NCBI RefSeq assembly: GCF_014201655.1
Contig: NZ_JACHEX010000001.1
Coordinates: 423,653 to 487,652, forward strand
Source: Thermosipho japonicus
GTDB lineage: Bacteria > Thermotogota > Thermotogae > Thermotogales > Fervidobacteriaceae
Reading direction: 5' to 3'
DNA: 64,000 bases
Shown here: piece after piece, positions 18,200-27,402 of the stretch
Numbering within the stretch: position 1 is the stretch's first letter
Layout: each line of letters begins with the position of its first letter
Translations under genes and position numbers: made by a program
Notes under the pieces: generated by a model
Told to the model about the DNA's origin: nothing
The model's database searches: none
What the model saw: the letters and a program-made list of their open reading frames with translations, nothing else

Positions 18200-19291
18200 A
18201 TGATAGGAAGTCATGTGTCAATTAAAGCTATTAATAAATGGTTTGGAGATTTTCAAGTATTAAAAAATGTTAACCTTGAAATCAAGAAGGGAGAATTTTT
18301 CTCCCTTCTTGGTCCTTCTGGTTGTGGTAAAACAACTCTTTTGAGAATTATAGCTGGACTTGAAAATGCTGATGAAGGAGATATAAAATTTGACAATGTT
18401 TCTATTCTTTCAATACCTCCTCATAAAAGACCAGTAAATACAATTTTCCAAAACTATGCACTCTTTCCACACTTAAACGTATTTGAAAATATTGCGTTTT
18501 CACTAAGGCTAAAAAAATATTCAGAAGACGAAATTAAAGAAAAAGTTGAAAAATTACTAAATTTAATTAGATTGGAAGAACATGCTAATAAAAAACCTAA
18601 CCAACTCTCAGGTGGTCAAAGACAAAGAGTAGCCATTGCAAGAGCTCTTGCAAATGAACCCAAAGTTCTCTTACTTGACGAACCTGTAAGTGCCCTTGAT
18701 GCTAAACTTAGGCAAGAGTTATTAATTGAACTTGACAATCTGCACGATCAAGTTGGAATAACTTTCATATATGTAACTCACGATCAGGCAGAAGCAATAA
18801 GCATTTCTGACCATGTTGCTGTAATGAACGAAGGAAAAATTGTGCAATATGGTACACCATATGAAATTTATGAAAGCCCTGCTGATAAATTTGTTGCAAC
18901 ATTTATTGGTGAGACAAACTTAATGAAAGCTATTGTTTTAGAAATTAATGAAGAATTGCTAAAGATAGAAGCACCCGGTATAGGAGAATTCTATTGTTAT
19001 AAAGACAAAGAAGTAAAGGAAAAAAATCAAATACTTCTCACCTTACGGCCTGAAAAGATTAAAATTTCTAAAAAGCCTTTAACCGGTAAAAATGTATTTC
19101 ACGGAATTATCGAAGAAGAAATTTACATGGGATATCAAACAAGATATTTTGTAAAACTTGACAATGGTTTTATTTTAAGAGTATACAAACAACATGTAAA
19201 TTATCTCCTCGATGAACCTATTTTGACTTGGAAAGACGAAGTATTTGTTAGCTGGGATCCTAATGACAGTTTTATTGTTGAGGTGAACTAA
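18200..19291 (+). CDS. potA: spermidine/putrescine ABC transporter, ATP-binding protein
   Basis: 363 residues. GPSGCGKTTLL is Walker A, LSGGQRQRVAIARAL the ABC signature, LLLDEPVSALD Walker B, and THDQAEAISISD the H-loop. After residue ~235 comes the TOBE-type regulatory domain typical of PotA/MalK (ETNLMKAIVLEIN, VFVSWDPNDSFIVEV). ATP hydrolysis here powers polyamine uptake. potB starts 2 nt after the stop, with GAGGTGAA inside the 3' end. Confidence 0.95.
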   Translation: MIGSHVSIKAINKWFGDFQVLKNVNLEIKKGEFFSLLGPSGCGKTTLLRIIAGLENADEGDIKFDNVSILSIPPHKRPVNTIFQNYALFPHLNVFENIAFSLRLKKYSEDEIKEKVEKLLNLIRLEEHANKKPNQLSGGQRQRVAIARALANEPKVLLLDEPVSALDAKLRQELLIELDNLHDQVGITFIYVTHDQAEAISISDHVAVMNEGKIVQYGTPYEIYESPADKFVATFIGETNLMKAIVLEINEELLKIEAPGIGEFYCYKDKEVKEKNQILLTLRPEKIKISKKPLTGKNVFHGIIEEEIYMGYQTRYFVKLDNGFILRVYKQHVNYLLDEPILTWKDEVFVSWDPNDSFIVEVN

Positions 19292-19293
19292 TT

Positions 19294-20109
19294 GTGAAAT
19301 ACGTTTCTGGATACAGTATATGGTTAGTTCTTTTTTTCATAGTACCCGTTTTAATAGTCCTCAGCTTTAGTTTTATGGAAAAATCTATATATGGTGGAGT
19401 AGAATTTTCCTTTTCTTTGGAAGGTTATAAGTCACTTTTTTCTATAGGATACTTAAAAATTTTATGGCGAAGCATATGGATCTCATTTGTAGCAACCTTA
19501 CTAACAATTTTATTAGCACTTCCTGTTGCATACTACATTGCAAATAGTAAAATAAAAGACTTATTACTTTTACTAGTTGTAATCCCATTCTGGACAAATT
19601 CACTAATAAGAATCTATGCATGGATATTTGTTTTAGGAAATAACGGGATCATTAATCAAGTTTTAAGAAAAATAGGGTTAGTAAATGACTACATACAGTT
19701 TCTTTATAATCCTTATGCAGTAATTCTAGTTATAGTCTATACTTATTTGCCATATGCAATTATTCCACTTTTTGCTTCTATAGATAGACTTGAAAAATCA
19801 ATATTGGAAGCAGCTTTTGATCTAGGATGTAACAAAACTAAGGCTTTTTTCAAGGTTTTAATTCCTAATATTAAGAGCGGACTTATAACTGCTACCTTAT
19901 TTGTTTTCATACCTGCTCTTGGTTCTTATGCCATTCCAGATCTCGTTGGAGGAGTAAACTCAAAAATGATAGGTAATGAAATTGTAAGGCAACTTACCGT
20001 GGCAAAAAATTGGCCTGCAGCTTCTGCAATCTCTTCTATACTAACTCTTGCAACACTAATTGGTGTGTTACTATTTGTAAAATCTACTCAAAAGGAAGTG
20101 CATACATGA
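19294..20109 (+). CDS. potB: spermidine/putrescine ABC transporter, permease B
   Basis: 271 residues with six predicted membrane spans. The cytoplasmic EAA loop is LEKSILEAAFDLGCNKTKAFFKVLIPNIKSG, the coupling-helix motif that touches PotA. Start is GTG at 19294 with GAGGTGAA upstream. The stop overlaps the potC ATG by 4 nt (ATGA), indicating coupled translation of the two permease halves. Confidence 0.94.
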   Translation: MKYVSGYSIWLVLFFIVPVLIVLSFSFMEKSIYGGVEFSFSLEGYKSLFSIGYLKILWRSIWISFVATLLTILLALPVAYYIANSKIKDLLLLLVVIPFWTNSLIRIYAWIFVLGNNGIINQVLRKIGLVNDYIQFLYNPYAVILVIVYTYLPYAIIPLFASIDRLEKSILEAAFDLGCNKTKAFFKVLIPNIKSGLITATLFVFIPALGSYAIPDLVGGVNSKMIGNEIVRQLTVAKNWPAASAISSILTLATLIGVLLFVKSTQKEVHT

Positions 20110-20876
20110 AACCTGGGGCACTATCAAAAACAATTACAATCTTTACTTTTGTATTTTTCTATGTACCAATCTTTATTGTTATTCTATTTTCTTTTAACAA
20201 CTCTAAGTCTCCAGTATGGACCGGTTTTAGTTTGCACTGGTACAAAGAACTATTCTTTGATTCATACGATGTATGGAGAGCATTTTTTAACTCTATATTA
20301 GTTGCTGTTAGTTCAAGTTTAGTAGCAACTGCACTTGGAACTTTAGCCGCTATAGGACTTTATTGGGAAAAGTTTAGAGGTAAAAGTACAATTTGGATTA
20401 TTTCTTATCTTCCTCTAATAATTCCAGATATAATAATAGGTGTTTCTCTACTTATATTTTTTGTCATGTTAAAGATTCGTCTAAGTTTGCTTACAATCTT
20501 TATTGCACACACTACTTTTTCTCTTTCATATGCTATGATGATTGTTTATTCAAGGCTTCAAGACTTTGAATACAGTATCGTTGAAGCAGCATACGACTTG
20601 GGAGCAACAAAAAGTGTTGCATTGTATAAAGTAATAATTCCTGTGGCATTCCCTGGAATTTTAGCAGCGTTTTTCATGTCTTTTACTTTGTCAATTGACG
20701 ATTTTGTTATAACATTCTTTGTTGCAGGCCCAGGTTCTACAACATTACCTCTTAAAATATATTCAATGATAAGATTTGGAATTTCACCGACAATAAACGC
20801 TATATCTACATTGCTTCTTGTTGGAACAATTGCAATAAGTCTAACAATGAAGAAATACTTAAAGTACATCTTTTAA
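20106..20876 (+). CDS. potC: spermidine/putrescine ABC transporter, permease C
   Basis: 256 residues from ATG 20106, six predicted spans. EAA loop: FEYSIVEAAYDLGATKSVALYKVIIPVAFPG. SLSIDDFVITFFVAGPGSTTLPLKIYS is the conserved C-terminal block of PotC. The longer open frame from 20010 adds 32 residues read from potB and is rejected because AAAGGAAG precedes 20106. Its last 18 nt overlap the converging rsmD gene, and the terminator for this operon seems to lie inside rsmD. Confidence 0.94.
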   Translation: MKPGALSKTITIFTFVFFYVPIFIVILFSFNNSKSPVWTGFSLHWYKELFFDSYDVWRAFFNSILVAVSSSLVATALGTLAAIGLYWEKFRGKSTIWIISYLPLIIPDIIIGVSLLIFFVMLKIRLSLLTIFIAHTTFSLSYAMMIVYSRLQDFEYSIVEAAYDLGATKSVALYKVIIPVAFPGILAAFFMSFTLSIDDFVITFFVAGPGSTTLPLKIYSMIRFGISPTINAISTLLLVGTIAISLTMKKYLKYIF

Positions 20877-21398
20877 CTTAAATAAATCAATCAATACATC
20901 TCCATATTTTTTTGAAGATAACACCTCCAAATAATCAGGAGGTGTTAATTTTTCCTTTTTAGAATGTTCAACAATAAGAATGCTATCCTCTTTTAGCACA
21001 TTACCAACAAAGTTTAGTAATTCATTAACTATTCCAAGGTTAAAAGGCGGATCCATAAAGACAATATCAAATTTTTCTTTTGCACTTTTTAAAAATATCC
21101 TCACATCTTTTCTTATTACTTTTATTTTATCTTTCACATTTAAGTTCCTTGCATTTTTTTCAATTGTCTTTGTAGATTTTATTGAAACATCCACAAAAAA
21201 TACATTGCTTGCTCCATTACTCAAAAATTCAAACCCCACCACTCCACTACCTGCACAAAGTTCAAGAACTGTCTTTTCTTTTAAATCAATCATACTTACA
21301 AGTGCCAACCTTACTTTCCCTGGCGTATATCTTGTATTTGCATTTGGAACCAGTTCAACTTTTCTACCTTTTAATTCTCCGGATTCAATATATAACAA
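20859..21398 (-). CDS. rsmD: 16S rRNA (guanine(966)-N2)-methyltransferase RsmD
   Basis: 179 residues from the TTG at 21398. Class I AdoMet methyltransferase: TRYTPGKVRLALVSMI and VLELCAGSGVVGFEFLSNGA (motif I) precede FDIVFMDPPFNLG, the DPPF motif of N6/N2 base methylases. RsmD modifies G966 of 16S rRNA in the 30S head. AGGGGTGAT lies 4 nt before the TTG, whereas the longest-frame GTG (21407) is inside that Shine-Dalgarno sequence. Converges on potC with an 18-nt overlap. Carries, in its coding sequence, a terminator-like hairpin for the opposite strand. Confidence 0.9.
   Translation of the reverse strand: MLYIESGELKGRKVELVPNANTRYTPGKVRLALVSMIDLKEKTVLELCAGSGVVGFEFLSNGASNVFFVDVSIKSTKTIEKNARNLNVKDKIKVIRKDVRIFLKSAKEKFDIVFMDPPFNLGIVNELLNFVGNVLKEDSILIVEHSKKEKLTPPDYLEVLSSKKYGDVLIDLFKLKDVL
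20919..20960 (+). terminator. intrinsic terminator of the polyamine operon, inside rsmD
   Basis: Perfect 10-bp stem TAACACCTCC (20919-20928) / GGAGGTGTTA (20938-20947), 9-nt loop, then ATTTTTCCTTTTT. It lies 43 nt after the potC stop and within the coding sequence of rsmD on the other strand (codons for LTPPDYLEV). Confidence 0.7.
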
Positions 21399-21451
21399 GC
21401 AAATCACCCCTTTGCACTTATATATTTTATCAAAATTATTATTGTATTAAT

Positions 21452-21481
21452 TTGACTTATCTGTTTCATTTTTTGTATAAT
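21452..21481 (+). promoter_or_regulatory. promoter of the Opp-type transporter operon
   Basis: TTGACT (21452-21457), 18-nt spacer, TATAAT (21476-21481). Close to the housekeeping consensus. Leader of about 57 nt follows to the ATG at 21545, ending in AAAGGAGGGGGTCG. Confidence 0.75.
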
Positions 21482-21544
21482 AATAGTTGCGTTGTTACAA
21501 AAAGGTATTTTTTATTACACTTTCATAAAGGAGGGGGTCGTTTT

Positions 21545-23368
21545 ATGAAACGTTTGTTCGTATTCTTAACTATTTTGTTATCATTATTTATGTTTGCTGA
21601 AACAGTAGTTAACTATGCATTACTAGAAGATATCACAACCACAAATATCTGGAACTTACTTGGATCAGGTTCATCAGCATGGAATTTTTATATTCAGCTT
21701 TGGAAATATCCATCACTCCTTGGAATGAATAAAGATGGAATGTTAATACCATCCGCAGCAGCTGAAATCCCAGAAATTGTCGAAGAAAATGGAATGTATA
21801 CAGTAACCGTAAAACTAAGAAAAGATTTAAGATGGAGTGACGGCTCACCATTTACCGCAGACGATGTTGTTTTCACATATAATACTATCCAAGAAATGCA
21901 AATTCCAGGCGGAAACTGGACCGGTGCATATGAACCTAAGAAAGTTGAAAAAATAGATCCATGGACAGTAAAATTCTACTTCGAAGAAAAGAAAACAATG
22001 ACAATTTACTACGACACACTCATGACAGCTATAGTCTCTAAAAACTTCTGGCAACCATATGTAGAAAAAGCAAAAAAACAAGAAAATCCTGTTAATTGGC
22101 TATTAAGTCAAGAAGTAGTAGATCCAGGAATCACTGCATTAAATCTTGGAAAGATCGAAAAAGGTGCATTTGTTGAAGTAAAAAGAGAAGTTGATAAAGA
22201 TTTCTATTGGGCCCAAGGTGAAAAAAGCATTTTCTATGAAAATGGAGGATTTGTCATTGAAAATCCAAATTCTGGTTATAAATGGACAAGTGTAAATCCT
22301 TCTCCAGAAGGCAATGTAAAACTGACCGTTGAAAATGGACCTTACGTAGATAAAATAATCTACAGGATATATGGAAACAAGTCAGTAGCACTTCAGGCAC
22401 TCCAAAAAGGTGATGTTGATTTTGTTTTAAATCCAAATGGATTAACATCAGGTGAATTTGAATCACTAAAAGGTGTACCTGGCATAAAACTTACAGTTAA
22501 TCCTTCACTAGGCTTTAGATATTTAGCATTTAACTTAAGAAAATTCCCATTCAATATTAAAGAATTCAGACAAGCAATTGCAGCATTGATAGATAGAGAC
22601 TATATCTGTAATAGGGTATTGCAAGGAAAAGCAATTCCTCTTGCAACTCCTGTTCCACCTGCAAATACATTCTGGTATAACTCTGACGTTAAAACAATAG
22701 GTGAAGGACTCTCAAGAGGCGAAAGATACCAACTTGCAATAGAACTTTTGAAAAAAGCTGGATTTAGCTGGGATCAAGAACCAATTCTTGACTTAAATAA
22801 CACCGCAAACCCAGTAGTCAAAAAAGGTAAAGGATTAAAGGGACCAGATGGAAATTATGTTCCAGACCTTGAACTACTCTCTCCATCCGGAGAATACGAT
22901 CCTATGAGAGCAACCACAGCTATTTACATAGAACAATGGGCAAAAGATTTAGGAATTCCAATCGACGTAAAACTTACAGACTTTAATGAAATAGTTACTA
23001 GAGCATTTGATGAAGTTGATTTTGATATGTACATGTTGGGTTGGGGTATAGGAAGAGTTCCAACATATTTCAAGAGTTTCTGGGCATCAGATCAAATGGC
23101 ACCAGAAGGATTTAATACACCAGGATACAACAATCCAGAATTTGATGCTCTTGTTGAAGAGTTTGAAATGGCAGATAACTTTGATGAAGCGGTTGAAGCA
23201 ATTAAGGCTGCACAAGAACTTCTTGCAGAAGATCTCCCTTACATTATTCTCTTTACAACTCCAATATATGAAGCGTACAGAGATAGCATAGCATTCCCAT
23301 ACACAGACATTCTTGATGGTATCCAAAATTACAATGGATTCCCAGAAAATGTTATGAAAGTAAAATAA
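21545..23368 (+). CDS. Opp/Dpp-type ABC transporter, extracellular substrate-binding protein (SBP family 5)
   Basis: 607 residues from ATG 21545. Signal peptide MKRLFVFLTILLSLFMFAET, no lipobox cysteine. Family-5 signatures: VTVKLRKDLRWSDGSPFTADDVVFTYNTI and, later, FRQAIAALIDRDYICNRVLQGKAIP. In Thermotogales many such proteins bind oligosaccharides rather than peptides, so the ligand is open. The longer upstream open frame (from 21182) crosses rsmD and the promoter and is not coding. A 7-bp terminator-like hairpin follows, probably giving extra binding protein relative to the permeases. The G-run ribosome site matches the candidate small RNA over 9 nt. Confidence 0.9.
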   Translation: MKRLFVFLTILLSLFMFAETVVNYALLEDITTTNIWNLLGSGSSAWNFYIQLWKYPSLLGMNKDGMLIPSAAAEIPEIVEENGMYTVTVKLRKDLRWSDGSPFTADDVVFTYNTIQEMQIPGGNWTGAYEPKKVEKIDPWTVKFYFEEKKTMTIYYDTLMTAIVSKNFWQPYVEKAKKQENPVNWLLSQEVVDPGITALNLGKIEKGAFVEVKREVDKDFYWAQGEKSIFYENGGFVIENPNSGYKWTSVNPSPEGNVKLTVENGPYVDKIIYRIYGNKSVALQALQKGDVDFVLNPNGLTSGEFESLKGVPGIKLTVNPSLGFRYLAFNLRKFPFNIKEFRQAIAALIDRDYICNRVLQGKAIPLATPVPPANTFWYNSDVKTIGEGLSRGERYQLAIELLKKAGFSWDQEPILDLNNTANPVVKKGKGLKGPDGNYVPDLELLSPSGEYDPMRATTAIYIEQWAKDLGIPIDVKLTDFNEIVTRAFDEVDFDMYMLGWGIGRVPTYFKSFWASDQMAPEGFNTPGYNNPEFDALVEEFEMADNFDEAVEAIKAAQELLAEDLPYIILFTTPIYEAYRDSIAFPYTDILDGIQNYNGFPENVMKVK

Positions 23369-23375
23369 TTTCTCA

Positions 23376-23400
23376 CCCCCTCGTTTGAGGGGGGCTATTT
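23376..23400 (+). terminator. partial terminator after the binding-protein gene
   Basis: 7-bp stem CCCCCTC/GAGGGGG with GTTT loop, then GCTATTTT: a weak T-tract. Lies 22 nt before the downstream permease start. Expected to permit read-through and set a higher level of binding protein. Confidence 0.55.
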
Positions 23401-23421
23401 TAACAAAAAGGAGAGGTGAAA

Positions 23422-24855
23422 ATGAAGACAAAACTTTCGATACAGCTTATAGTAGGAATATTGTTCATAATTACGTTGTTTTTTTCATCTAAAATCGCTT
23501 TTGGATTAATTCTCCCACTTTTAGGAATTATAATCACTACAACAAACACAAAAAAGATCCACCACTATGTATTTTTAATCATTACATTAATTCTTTACTT
23601 TTCAGCCTTTTTTAATTTTAAGTATTTATTCATTTTCAGCCCAAGATTCAATTATTTACTTTCAATAGTATTGTACTTATTTTCACTACCACTGCCAGGA
23701 TTATTCAAATTTATTAGAAATAGACTGTATCAAATGCTAATATTACTCATTATATATGTTACAGTTGTTTTCTTTATATTCCTTGCTATGCCTGGAGATT
23801 ACACTTCAAAATTTTTGGATCCTAAAATAATGAAACAACCTGAAATGATGGAAAAAATTAAAAAATTGTTTGGTGTCGATGACCCGTGGTATGTAAAATA
23901 TGCAAAACATATGAGAAATTTCTTTAATCTTGAACTTGGAATTTCTTTTTCAGAATATCCGAAAAGAGTCGAAGATATAATTGCAGAAAGACTTCCAAGA
24001 ACAGTTTTTCTATTTTTAATGACAACTTTATCTTCATATATTTTGGGATACAATCTTGGAAAAAGAATAGCTTGGAAAAGAGGAGGTATTTCAGATAAAG
24101 TCGCAACATTTGTTGGAATTGTATTTTGGACAATATTTACACCATTCTTTATGTTAATTATGATATGGTTATTTGGTGTTGTATTAGGTATTTTCCCATT
24201 AAGCGGTTTTATAGAACCATCAAAATGGCTAAATGTTAACTTCTCAACCCAAGATGTATTTATACGATTGTTGCTAAGTGCTTTTGTTTTAGTCGCATTC
24301 TGGGTAATTGGTATAATTGTTGCATCTTTCATGAAAACGAAAAAAGCTAAAAATATATCAGTACTTTCGATATCGCTTTCGGGAATTATATTAGTAGTAT
24401 TATATTGGCTTTTTAATGGATATGGCTATTATGCGCTTGATATTATATACCATGTTGTTCTTCCGGTTATATCTCTTACCATCCTTGGCTTTGCAGGAAG
24501 CATGTTAGTCATGAGGGATACAATGCTTGAAATTATAAAGGAAGATTATATTACAACTGCAAAAGCAAAAGGTCTTCCAGACAAAGTTGTAAGAGACAAG
24601 CATGCTGCAAGAACTGCACTTTTACCGCTCGTTACAAGTTTTGTATTATCTCTCGCCTCAACAGTAAGTGGCGGTGTTATAACTGAAACTATGTTTTCTT
24701 GGAAAGGTATGGGACTTACACTCTTAAATGCTACACTTGTTCAAGATACCCCACTTGCTATGGGGTGCCTTACATTTACAGGTGTATTTATTTTAGTTGC
24801 TCATTTGGTAGCCGATATTTTATACGCAATCCTAGATCCTAGAATCAGATATTGA
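23422..24855 (+). CDS. Opp-type ABC transporter permease (OppB-like) with N-terminal membrane extension
   Basis: 477 residues, about 140 longer than usual. The normal OppB start (KFIRNRLYQMLILLIIYVTV then FLAMPGD) is at about residue 95; before it lie about four extra hydrophobic spans of unknown role. EAA-type loop: RDTMLEIIKEDYITTAKAKGLPDKVVRDKHAARTALLPLV. FSWKGMGLTLLNATLVQDTPLAMG is the usual closing block. ATG 23422 is used because GGAGAGGTG precedes it; the GTG at 23416 is inside that ribosome site. Forms the channel with the next gene product. Confidence 0.88.
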   Translation: MKTKLSIQLIVGILFIITLFFSSKIAFGLILPLLGIIITTTNTKKIHHYVFLIITLILYFSAFFNFKYLFIFSPRFNYLLSIVLYLFSLPLPGLFKFIRNRLYQMLILLIIYVTVVFFIFLAMPGDYTSKFLDPKIMKQPEMMEKIKKLFGVDDPWYVKYAKHMRNFFNLELGISFSEYPKRVEDIIAERLPRTVFLFLMTTLSSYILGYNLGKRIAWKRGGISDKVATFVGIVFWTIFTPFFMLIMIWLFGVVLGIFPLSGFIEPSKWLNVNFSTQDVFIRLLLSAFVLVAFWVIGIIVASFMKTKKAKNISVLSISLSGIILVVLYWLFNGYGYYALDIIYHVVLPVISLTILGFAGSMLVMRDTMLEIIKEDYITTAKAKGLPDKVVRDKHAARTALLPLVTSFVLSLASTVSGGVITETMFSWKGMGLTLLNATLVQDTPLAMGCLTFTGVFILVAHLVADILYAILDPRIRY

Positions 24856-24868
24856 AGGGGTGAAGCAG

Positions 24869-27397
24869 ATGGCAAATGAATCAATCACCAAAATAAAAAT
24901 AAAGTTATTTTTAAAGAACTTTAAAAAGAATTGGGAACTATTTAAAGAAAATAAGATGGGGGTTTTTGGTTTAAGCATTATTATAATATTTGGTCTTTTT
25001 GCAATTTCCTACCCAATTGCATGGCAATTTGTTGACCACAGTATATACAATCCAGTTACTGGGACAGATCCTAGAATCCATGATATATCATACATTTCAA
25101 AATACATGTCACCACAAAATGTTATAAAAGGAATAGAAATTCCTCCGTCAATAATATTTACATATTCTTTCTTAGATCAAGGGGAAGAATTTAAAAAGCA
25201 GATAGAACAAAAAATAGATCAAGCACAAAGAAAATTCGTAAATTTAGATTATGCACAAGCTTTTAGGCACGTACTTGATTCAATTGTTGATAATTACTTT
25301 CCTATGAAAGAAAGAATAAGATTTCAAACTCAAGTAAATCAATTAGCTGAACATGATTTAATAACAATAAAGCCTATTGCACAAGTGATCGAAATAGGTG
25401 ATAGAAAAAAATTCTCACTAACTTCATTTAAAAAATTGCTTGAAAAATTAGATATAGAAACTCTGGCAAGTGCATTATCTCCATACAAAGGCGAAAAAGA
25501 AATTTCAACTATTTCACTATGGATTAAAATTACTGCCGGAAAGGATAAAAGAGAACTCTTTAAAAAATTACTCTACAAAGAATATTCCAATGAAGAGATC
25601 AAAGAAGCACAAAATAAAATTTACAAAGCTATTTCTAACCTTGCAAGAGAAAAAATAATAGAAGTTCAAGTATCCGTTTCAAATCAATCTGATCTTGAAT
25701 CAACAATAGAATTTGAAAAAATACCTATAGTTGATCTTGCTAAGTCAACTGTATTCAATACTTTAGTTGATATTCTTACATTATCAAAAATTAACAATAA
25801 TTATGATGAAACAATTAAAATGTTTAAAAATACCAAGTATGAAAATCTATTAGATTTTGCAATTTCTAAAATTCCTGACCTCAGCGTTACAGAAAACAAA
25901 GAATCAAATAAAAACAGAATAACAAAATATTTCGAAGAACTTTCAAAAGAATTTTCAAAATTAGGATTAGAATTCAATTTAAAAGAACCAGCAAAACTCC
26001 TTGACAATATTTCTGGAATAAACCTTGCAATTATAACCTTTGATCTTTCTCCAAGTATTAAAGCAAAATTAGAAGATAATCTCTCTGATTATCCACAAAT
26101 ACTTGAAAGCTTTAGGAAAAAACAAGAAAATCTATTTAAAATTGTTGCAAATTCAAGAACATACATGTTATCAGTTGTAAGTAAAATAACCAATATTCCA
26201 TTAAACATGATCAATATTCCAAAAATATATTTGTCATTAGACTTTACAAAACTTATTCCTGCATTGGATGATCCAATGATAAACCTTCTAGCACTTGCAA
26301 CATATAACACAAAACACTTTGATCTTATAGTGGAAAATTTAGAAAGTGCTGGTGATGCTAATTATAGAAGAATAGATATTGTTGAAAAATTAAAGAATCA
26401 TTCACCTGTAACAAACCATATAAAGTTATTAACAAATAGTGAAGATAAGATAATATCAAAAACCATCCTCTCACAAATAATAAAAGAATATACAAATAAT
26501 CTATCTGAAAACAGTAGAAAATACTGGGAAGAAAAATATTCAGATATTTTGACTTCAAACAATGACTTTAAAGAAGCATTAAATTACCTAAATCAACCGC
26601 TTAATTTATCCGAAAAAGAAGCAAAAGAACTAGTTGTAAGCATTTATAACGATCTTGCTCTTGCATCCAAATTAGGCATACAACATCCTTTACCACCAAA
26701 CAGATGGCACATACTTGGTACAGATCCAGGTGGTAGAGATATATTCATGCAACTTTGGAGAAGTACCCCAAGTGAATTTATGCTCGGCTTCTTGGCAGCA
26801 ATCATTACCGTAACTATAGGTACCATTATTGGAACAACTGCTGCTTATTATGGTGGTTTTATTGATACTTTTTTCATGAGACTTGCAGATTTAATGTTGT
26901 TATTCCCTGGTATTGCATTCTTAATAGTACTTTCTGGATTTTTCAAACTCAATCTTTTCTGGCTAGCTCTAATTCTTGGACTTTTAGGTGGTTTTGGAGG
27001 AATTACATTGGTTATAAAAGCTCAGGCACTTACAATTAAAGTAAAACCTTACATAGAAGCTGCAAAAGTTGCCGGAGCTTCAAACAGATATATTATCTTT
27101 AACCATATAATTCCTAATGTTATGCCACTTTCTTTCCTTTACATGATGTTTAATGTCACAGGAGCAGTTTTTTCAGAAGCTTCTTTGAGTTTCTTTGGCC
27201 TTCTAAGAATAAGAATTAGTTGGGGTATCATGATAAATACTGCTTGGACTTCTGGTTATCTATCATCAGGCAATATAGGTTCATATTGGTGGCTATGGGT
27301 CCCAGCCGGTTTAATAATTACAATATTCTGCTCAGGGTTTTATTTCTTGGGTAGAGGTCTGGAAGAAATTGTAAATCCAAGACTTAGAAAGAGGTGA
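24869..27397 (+). CDS. Opp-type ABC transporter permease (OppC-like) with ~500-residue insertion
   Basis: 842 residues against about 300 for ordinary OppC. TM1 (MGVFGLSIIIIFGLFAISYPIAW) is near residues 28-55 and the normal sequence resumes at HILGTDPGGRDIF near residue 613, running through the EAA loop (YIEAAKVAGASNRYIIFNHIIPNVM). The ~500 residues between are hydrophilic, helical, lysine- and glutamate-rich, and by topology would face the outside. No recognised domain. It may contact the binding protein or substrate. ATG 24869 is preferred over GTG 24860, which overlaps the ribosome site. The stop abuts the next gene. Confidence 0.85.
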   Translation: MANESITKIKIKLFLKNFKKNWELFKENKMGVFGLSIIIIFGLFAISYPIAWQFVDHSIYNPVTGTDPRIHDISYISKYMSPQNVIKGIEIPPSIIFTYSFLDQGEEFKKQIEQKIDQAQRKFVNLDYAQAFRHVLDSIVDNYFPMKERIRFQTQVNQLAEHDLITIKPIAQVIEIGDRKKFSLTSFKKLLEKLDIETLASALSPYKGEKEISTISLWIKITAGKDKRELFKKLLYKEYSNEEIKEAQNKIYKAISNLAREKIIEVQVSVSNQSDLESTIEFEKIPIVDLAKSTVFNTLVDILTLSKINNNYDETIKMFKNTKYENLLDFAISKIPDLSVTENKESNKNRITKYFEELSKEFSKLGLEFNLKEPAKLLDNISGINLAIITFDLSPSIKAKLEDNLSDYPQILESFRKKQENLFKIVANSRTYMLSVVSKITNIPLNMINIPKIYLSLDFTKLIPALDDPMINLLALATYNTKHFDLIVENLESAGDANYRRIDIVEKLKNHSPVTNHIKLLTNSEDKIISKTILSQIIKEYTNNLSENSRKYWEEKYSDILTSNNDFKEALNYLNQPLNLSEKEAKELVVSIYNDLALASKLGIQHPLPPNRWHILGTDPGGRDIFMQLWRSTPSEFMLGFLAAIITVTIGTIIGTTAAYYGGFIDTFFMRLADLMLLFPGIAFLIVLSGFFKLNLFWLALILGLLGGFGGITLVIKAQALTIKVKPYIEAAKVAGASNRYIIFNHIIPNVMPLSFLYMMFNVTGAVFSEASLSFFGLLRIRISWGIMINTAWTSGYLSSGNIGSYWWLWVPAGLIITIFCSGFYFLGRGLEEIVNPRLRKR

Positions 27398-27402
27398 TTT
27401 AC

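Noticed and set aside
21182..21544. 121-codon extension of the Opp-type binding protein
   Set aside because: It runs antisense through rsmD and the TTGACT/TATAAT promoter; a signal peptide and ribosome site define the start at 21545.
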